A stretch of 64,000 nt of DNA from Virgibacillus natechei. Lineage in GTDB: Bacteria > Bacillota > Bacilli > Bacillales > Amphibacillaceae. The stretch spans positions 2,728,001-2,792,000 of the forward strand of contig NZ_CP110224.1 of assembly GCF_026013645.1 (NCBI RefSeq). The letters are read 5' to 3'. Under the pieces are notes generated by a model, which was not told the origin of the DNA, did no database searches, and saw nothing but the letters and a program-made list of their open reading frames with translations. This document shows, in pieces, positions 60,922-64,000 of the stretch; positions within the stretch are counted from its first letter, which is position 1, and the number at the start of each line of letters is the position of its first letter. The position numbers and the translations under genes were made by a program.

Positions 60922-60979
60922 ATTAATTTCCTCCTTTTAATGTGGTGTTGTGGAATCGTACCTATATACTTATCTTTAA

Positions 60980-60999
60980 ATACTGAACGTATGGTATGT
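60980..60999 (-). promoter_or_regulatory. Candidate operator upstream of the quinone oxidoreductase gene
   Basis: ATACTGAACGTATGGTATGT reads ACATACC...CAGTAT on the minus strand, resembling the operator at 54272-54291 (ACATACT...TAGTAT) in its outer half sites and spacing. No good -35/-10 pair accompanies it. Confidence 0.35.
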
Positions 61000-61062
61000 T
61001 ACATGTGCTTTTATTCCTAAAATTATTTATTCCAGAAACGCTTACCCATTAAATCGATCCTA

Positions 61063-62604
61063 CTAAAAACCCGTCGGCCAGTTTGCAAGATTTCGTTCAC
61101 TTTTAGAACCCTTATTTGCACATGCATATTCCAACGTTTGCGAGAGAAACTTTCGTGTGTCTCTTGGGTCAATAACATCATCTATTAAATGCTTTCCCGC
61201 AGCCTTATACGGTGAACTATCAAAACTCCATGATTTCAATAACTCTTCCCGTTTCTTCTCAGGATTTTCTGATTTCTGTAGTTCGTTTCCATATACAACA
61301 TTGATTCCAACTTCAGGGCCTGTAAAATTTATCTCAGCTGTTGGCCATGCAACAACAAAGTCAGCCCCCATCGTTGGTCCGCACATATTACCATAAGCTG
61401 CACCAATACTCTTACGAATGACAACCGAAATTTTTGGAACAGTAGATTGGGCAAGTGCTTGATTCCACACCATGATTTTAGTCGGCATCTTTAATTTTTC
61501 CGCATCACTTGATACCCGAAAACCTGGAATATCGTGTAGAAAGACTAAGGGAATATTATAGGAATCACACAATACAATAAAATCTGTAGCCTTCTCACAT
61601 TCTTTTGCACCTGCTGCACCGGCAAATTTTAGCGGCTGATTTGCAATAATCCCTACTACTCTCCCATCAATTCTCGCTAAGACAGTGATGAGTGCTGTAC
61701 CATAAGATGATTTTAATTCGAAATAATCTCCTTCATCAACGACTAGTTTGATTACTTTTTTCATATCGTAAGCACGCTTTCTTCTCGTCGGAACAAGATC
61801 AACCATTTCATCAAGTCGGCGATATGGGTCATCTTTTGTTTCTTTATAAGGTGGTTCTTCTCCTCCATTAAGTGGCATATAGCTTAGGAATTGCTTTAAT
61901 TCTTCGATGGAAGCATCCTCATCCTCAGTAAAACGCTCCACTTGCCCAGTAAAATTGGCATGAACCTCCCAACCACCAAGTTCTTCGTTTGAAATTTTCT
62001 CACCTGTAGCTACTTCAAGCATTCGAGGACCTGCCACTGCCATTGTTGTTCCCTTCATTAGTGTGACAAAGTCAGAAGAGACCGCTGTCCAAGTCGGTCC
62101 TCCAAAACTGTCTCCCAAAATTGCTGTAAGCATAGGAACCTCCCGATGATGTGTCAAGAGTTCATTTGGAAAAAGCATTTGACTTATCCCATCAGCCCCC
62201 ATTCCATCTGGCATTCGCAAGCCGCCACCTTCCATTAGGTTAAGCAAAGGAAACCCACGCTTCACCGCAAAATTATGAGCGGCTTGTGTTTTACGAAAAT
62301 ATACCATTCCCTCCGTTCCAGCAAAAACGGTTTTATCCGCTGCCTGTATCACAACTGGACGCCCGTTTACTTTAGCTAACCCTGTAATGACACCATCTCC
62401 TGAACTTTTTTCTTCACTGCCTACTTGATCGGAGTGAGCAAGCATACCTAATTCTAAAAAAGTATCCGTATCAACAAGCTTGTCGATCCGCTCTCTGGCA
62501 GTGTAATACCCCAACCTATGTTGCCTTTCTATTTTTTCCTTTCCACCACCAAATTTTGCTTTTTCTTTACGCGCTACTAATTCTTCTATTTCTTTATCCA
62601 TCAT
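61063..62604 (-). CDS. Acyl-CoA carboxylase carboxyltransferase (beta) subunit
   Basis: 513-residue biotin-dependent carboxyltransferase of the propionyl/methylcrotonyl-CoA carboxylase family. N-terminal half: RLGYYTARERIDKLVDTDTFLELG, GVITGLAKVNGRPVVIQAADKTVFAGTEG; C-terminal half: DEGDYFELKSSYGTALITVLARIDGRVVGIIANQP near 310 and FLHDIPGFRVSSDAEK near 370. Needs a biotin carboxylase/BCCP partner, not found in the window. The acyl-CoA substrate (propionyl, methylcrotonyl, geranyl or other) cannot be decided by eye. Confidence 0.9.
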   Translation of the reverse strand: MMDKEIEELVARKEKAKFGGGKEKIERQHRLGYYTARERIDKLVDTDTFLELGMLAHSDQVGSEEKSSGDGVITGLAKVNGRPVVIQAADKTVFAGTEGMVYFRKTQAAHNFAVKRGFPLLNLMEGGGLRMPDGMGADGISQMLFPNELLTHHREVPMLTAILGDSFGGPTWTAVSSDFVTLMKGTTMAVAGPRMLEVATGEKISNEELGGWEVHANFTGQVERFTEDEDASIEELKQFLSYMPLNGGEEPPYKETKDDPYRRLDEMVDLVPTRRKRAYDMKKVIKLVVDEGDYFELKSSYGTALITVLARIDGRVVGIIANQPLKFAGAAGAKECEKATDFIVLCDSYNIPLVFLHDIPGFRVSSDAEKLKMPTKIMVWNQALAQSTVPKISVVIRKSIGAAYGNMCGPTMGADFVVAWPTAEINFTGPEVGINVVYGNELQKSENPEKKREELLKSWSFDSSPYKAAGKHLIDDVIDPRDTRKFLSQTLEYACANKGSKSERNLANWPTGF

Positions 62605-62663
62605 TTATCTCCTTGAAATATTTCTAATTTAACAAATCGGTCTACCATTTCCTAAATAATGAT

Positions 62664-63443
62664 TTACCGATGTCTAAAGTGAGGTTTTCTTTTTTCAATA
62701 AATGCTTCTACTCCTTCTTTAACATCTTCTGTTTGAAATACTTCTTCAAATAAATCGGCTTCTTTTTCTATTCCCTCTATTAAACTCATTTCCAATCCTT
62801 CATCGACTGCGTTTTTGATTCTAGATAAAGGTTGAAGTGACTTATTTGCTATTTGTAGGGCAAGGTTCATCGCTTTATCAAATGCTTTCCCATTTGGTAC
62901 CACATGATTTACTAAGCCGATTCTCTCAGCTTCGTCTGAAGCAATTGGCTCCCCTGTAAACATCATTTCTTTTGCTTTTGCTTCACCAATTAGCCTGGGA
63001 AGTCTTTGTGTACCTGCTCCACCAGGGAAAAGGCCCAACTTAATTTCTGGAAAACCAAGCTGTGTCTGCTCTTCAGCAACCCGCATATCACAGGATAATG
63101 CAAGTTCACATCCACCACCAAATGTAAGGCCATCAAGTACAGCAATGGTTGGTTTCGGTAATTGATCCAAGTCATTTAACATGCCATGCATGAACATTAC
63201 TTCACTTCGCATATCTGGATTTCCCATCATCTCTGGAAATTCCTTTATGTCCGCACCAGCCATAAATGCTTTGTCTCCAGCACTGGTTAAAAGGACACAT
63301 ACAACTTCTTTATCATTTTTTATCTCCGCAGTAATCCCTTTTAATTCTTTTTGTATCTGTTGATTGAGCACATTTAATGGTGGATTATCGATTGTAATGA
63401 TGGCAATCCCATTTTCTTTTTTATAGGTTACAAGTTGTGACAT
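62664..63443 (-). CDS. Enoyl-CoA hydratase (crotonase family)
   Basis: 259-residue crotonase with both catalytic Glu: FGGGCELALSCDMRVAE near 113 and LGFPEIKLGLFPGGAGTQRLPRL near 130; oxyanion segment DKAFMAGADIKEFPEMMG near 63; C-terminal EAFIEKRKPHFRHR. Start ATG 63443 has AAGGGG upstream and lies 1 nt past the stop of the hydroxyacyl-CoA dehydrogenase gene; the frame extends upstream to 63497 but that overlaps the neighbour. Confidence 0.93.
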   Translation of the reverse strand: MSQLVTYKKENGIAIITIDNPPLNVLNQQIQKELKGITAEIKNDKEVVCVLLTSAGDKAFMAGADIKEFPEMMGNPDMRSEVMFMHGMLNDLDQLPKPTIAVLDGLTFGGGCELALSCDMRVAEEQTQLGFPEIKLGLFPGGAGTQRLPRLIGEAKAKEMMFTGEPIASDEAERIGLVNHVVPNGKAFDKAMNLALQIANKSLQPLSRIKNAVDEGLEMSLIEGIEKEADLFEEVFQTEDVKEGVEAFIEKRKPHFRHR

Positions 63444-63444
63444 A

Positions 63445-64000
63445 TCATTTATCCCCTTTCGTATAGTCATACCAACCTTTACCGGTTTTTCGACCAAGAT
63501 TTCCAGATTTAACTTTTTCTTCTATTGATTTTGGAGGTTTATTCTTCGGGTCGCCTGTTTCCTCATAGAGCTGCATATTTCCATAATAGCCAACATCTAT
63601 TCCTGAAAGGTCCATTAATTCAAATGGCCCAAGTGGGTGGCTTAATGCTTTTTTCGCAATTAAATCAATCGATTCAAAGTCCGCATACCCATTTTCATAT
63701 AAATAAACTGCTTCATTGGACAGTGCAAATAATAAGCGATTGGCTACAAAACCATATATTTCTTTTTCCAAAAGCACGCCTTTACGTCCAATACGTTCAC
63801 AGAAATCGAGTGCTGTTTGGGCAGTTTCCGCGGAGGTTTGATCACTTTTCACTACTTCGACACAATCCATTACCAATGGCGGGAAGAAAAAGTGCATATT
63901 AATCACCTTATCTTTTCTTGTGGTGACATCTGCAATTTTGGAATTTACAATCGTTGAGCTATTTGTAGCTAAAACAGCACCCTTTGGTGCATAAGAATCC
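63445..64000 (-). CDS. 3-hydroxyacyl-CoA dehydrogenase, 5' end outside window
   Basis: The last 184 residues are visible. Starting at the window edge: DSYAPKGAVLATNSSTIVNS, then catalytic His in INMHFFFPPLVMDCVEVVKSD, IYGFVANRLLFALSNEA and the C-terminal HPLGPFELMDLSGIDVGYYG domain, ending GWYDYTKGDK. Homologues are about 290-310 residues, so roughly the first 110 (Rossmann part) lie beyond the edge. Paralogue of the gene at 26470; PaaH-like role possible. Confidence 0.92.
   Translation of the reverse strand, partial: DSYAPKGAVLATNSSTIVNSKIADVTTRKDKVINMHFFFPPLVMDCVEVVKSDQTSAETAQTALDFCERIGRKGVLLEKEIYGFVANRLLFALSNEAVYLYENGYADFESIDLIAKKALSHPLGPFELMDLSGIDVGYYGNMQLYEETGDPKNKPPKSIEEKVKSGNLGRKTGKGWYDYTKGDK

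Overview
The window is low-GC, Gram-positive chromosomal DNA. Shine-Dalgarno boxes are strong (AGGAGG/GGGAGG), promoters are sigma-A-like, there is a CcpA cre box, secreted proteins carry lipoprotein signals, and intergenic repeats of a kind I associate with Bacillaceae are scattered throughout. The acidic proteins and repeat types suggest a halophilic or alkaliphilic genus such as Oceanobacillus, Virgibacillus or Lentibacillus. That placement is inference; no rRNA or tRNA gene is visible to confirm it.

Layout. 0-2.6 kb: minus-strand oligopeptide ABC transporter (oppD-oppF-oppB, running off the left edge). 3.2-4.4 kb: a stand-alone acyl-CoA dehydrogenase. 4.4-17.3 kb: an island bounded by two copies of a 450-600 bp structured direct repeat. 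It holds a seven-gene sugar/glycosylation operon (rmlA, rmlB, GT2 glycosyltransferase, GNAT acetyltransferase, ArnE/EmrE-like flippase subunit, WecE-type aminotransferase, multi-TM protein), a coiled-coil gene, a tnpB-only IS605-type element, several gene fragments and a YitT-family gene. 17.3-22 kb: aldo/keto reductase, small HesB-like protein, lipoprotein and an SsuABC-type ABC importer.

22-32 kb: aromatic catabolism, partly decayed. A GntR regulator is co-transcribed with acylating acetaldehyde dehydrogenase (mhpF) and 4-hydroxy-2-oxovalerate aldolase (mhpE). Next come a BenE benzoate transporter, hydroxyacyl-CoA dehydrogenase, enoyl-CoA hydratase, a catechol 2,3-dioxygenase under a cre site, a second tnpB element and a truncated aromatic-acid MFS transporter. 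32-39 kb: CoxG-like protein, sodium:solute symporter, YtcJ-like amidohydrolase, two metallo-beta-lactamase-fold hydrolases.

38.8-46 kb: an operon led by a TetR regulator with a type-2 hydroxyacyl-CoA dehydrogenase, acyl-CoA dehydrogenase, thiolase, CaiB/AMACR-like protein, alcohol dehydrogenase and thioesterase. It resembles beta-oxidation of 2-methyl-branched acyl-CoAs and is invaded by two-hairpin mini-elements. 46-47.4 kb: a type I toxin-antitoxin locus, a MaoC protein and a small ribbon-helix-helix gene. 47.7-64 kb: an acetamidase-family gene, then a long minus-strand acyl-CoA catabolic cluster (two crotonases, hydroxyacyl-CoA dehydrogenase, acyl-CoA carboxylase beta chain, acyl-CoA dehydrogenase, two SDRs, split MaoC dehydratase, thiolase, thioesterase, quinone oxidoreductase) around a complete LivJFGMH-type importer. 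The cluster probably imports and oxidises one carboxylic acid that the sequence alone does not identify.

The most interesting items are the dTDP-4-acetamido-sugar three-component glycosylation cassette between direct repeats, the covarying stems in the two TnpB RNA ends, the type I toxin-antitoxin pair, the mini-elements that supply stop codons to catabolic genes, and the catabolic clusters of unknown substrate.
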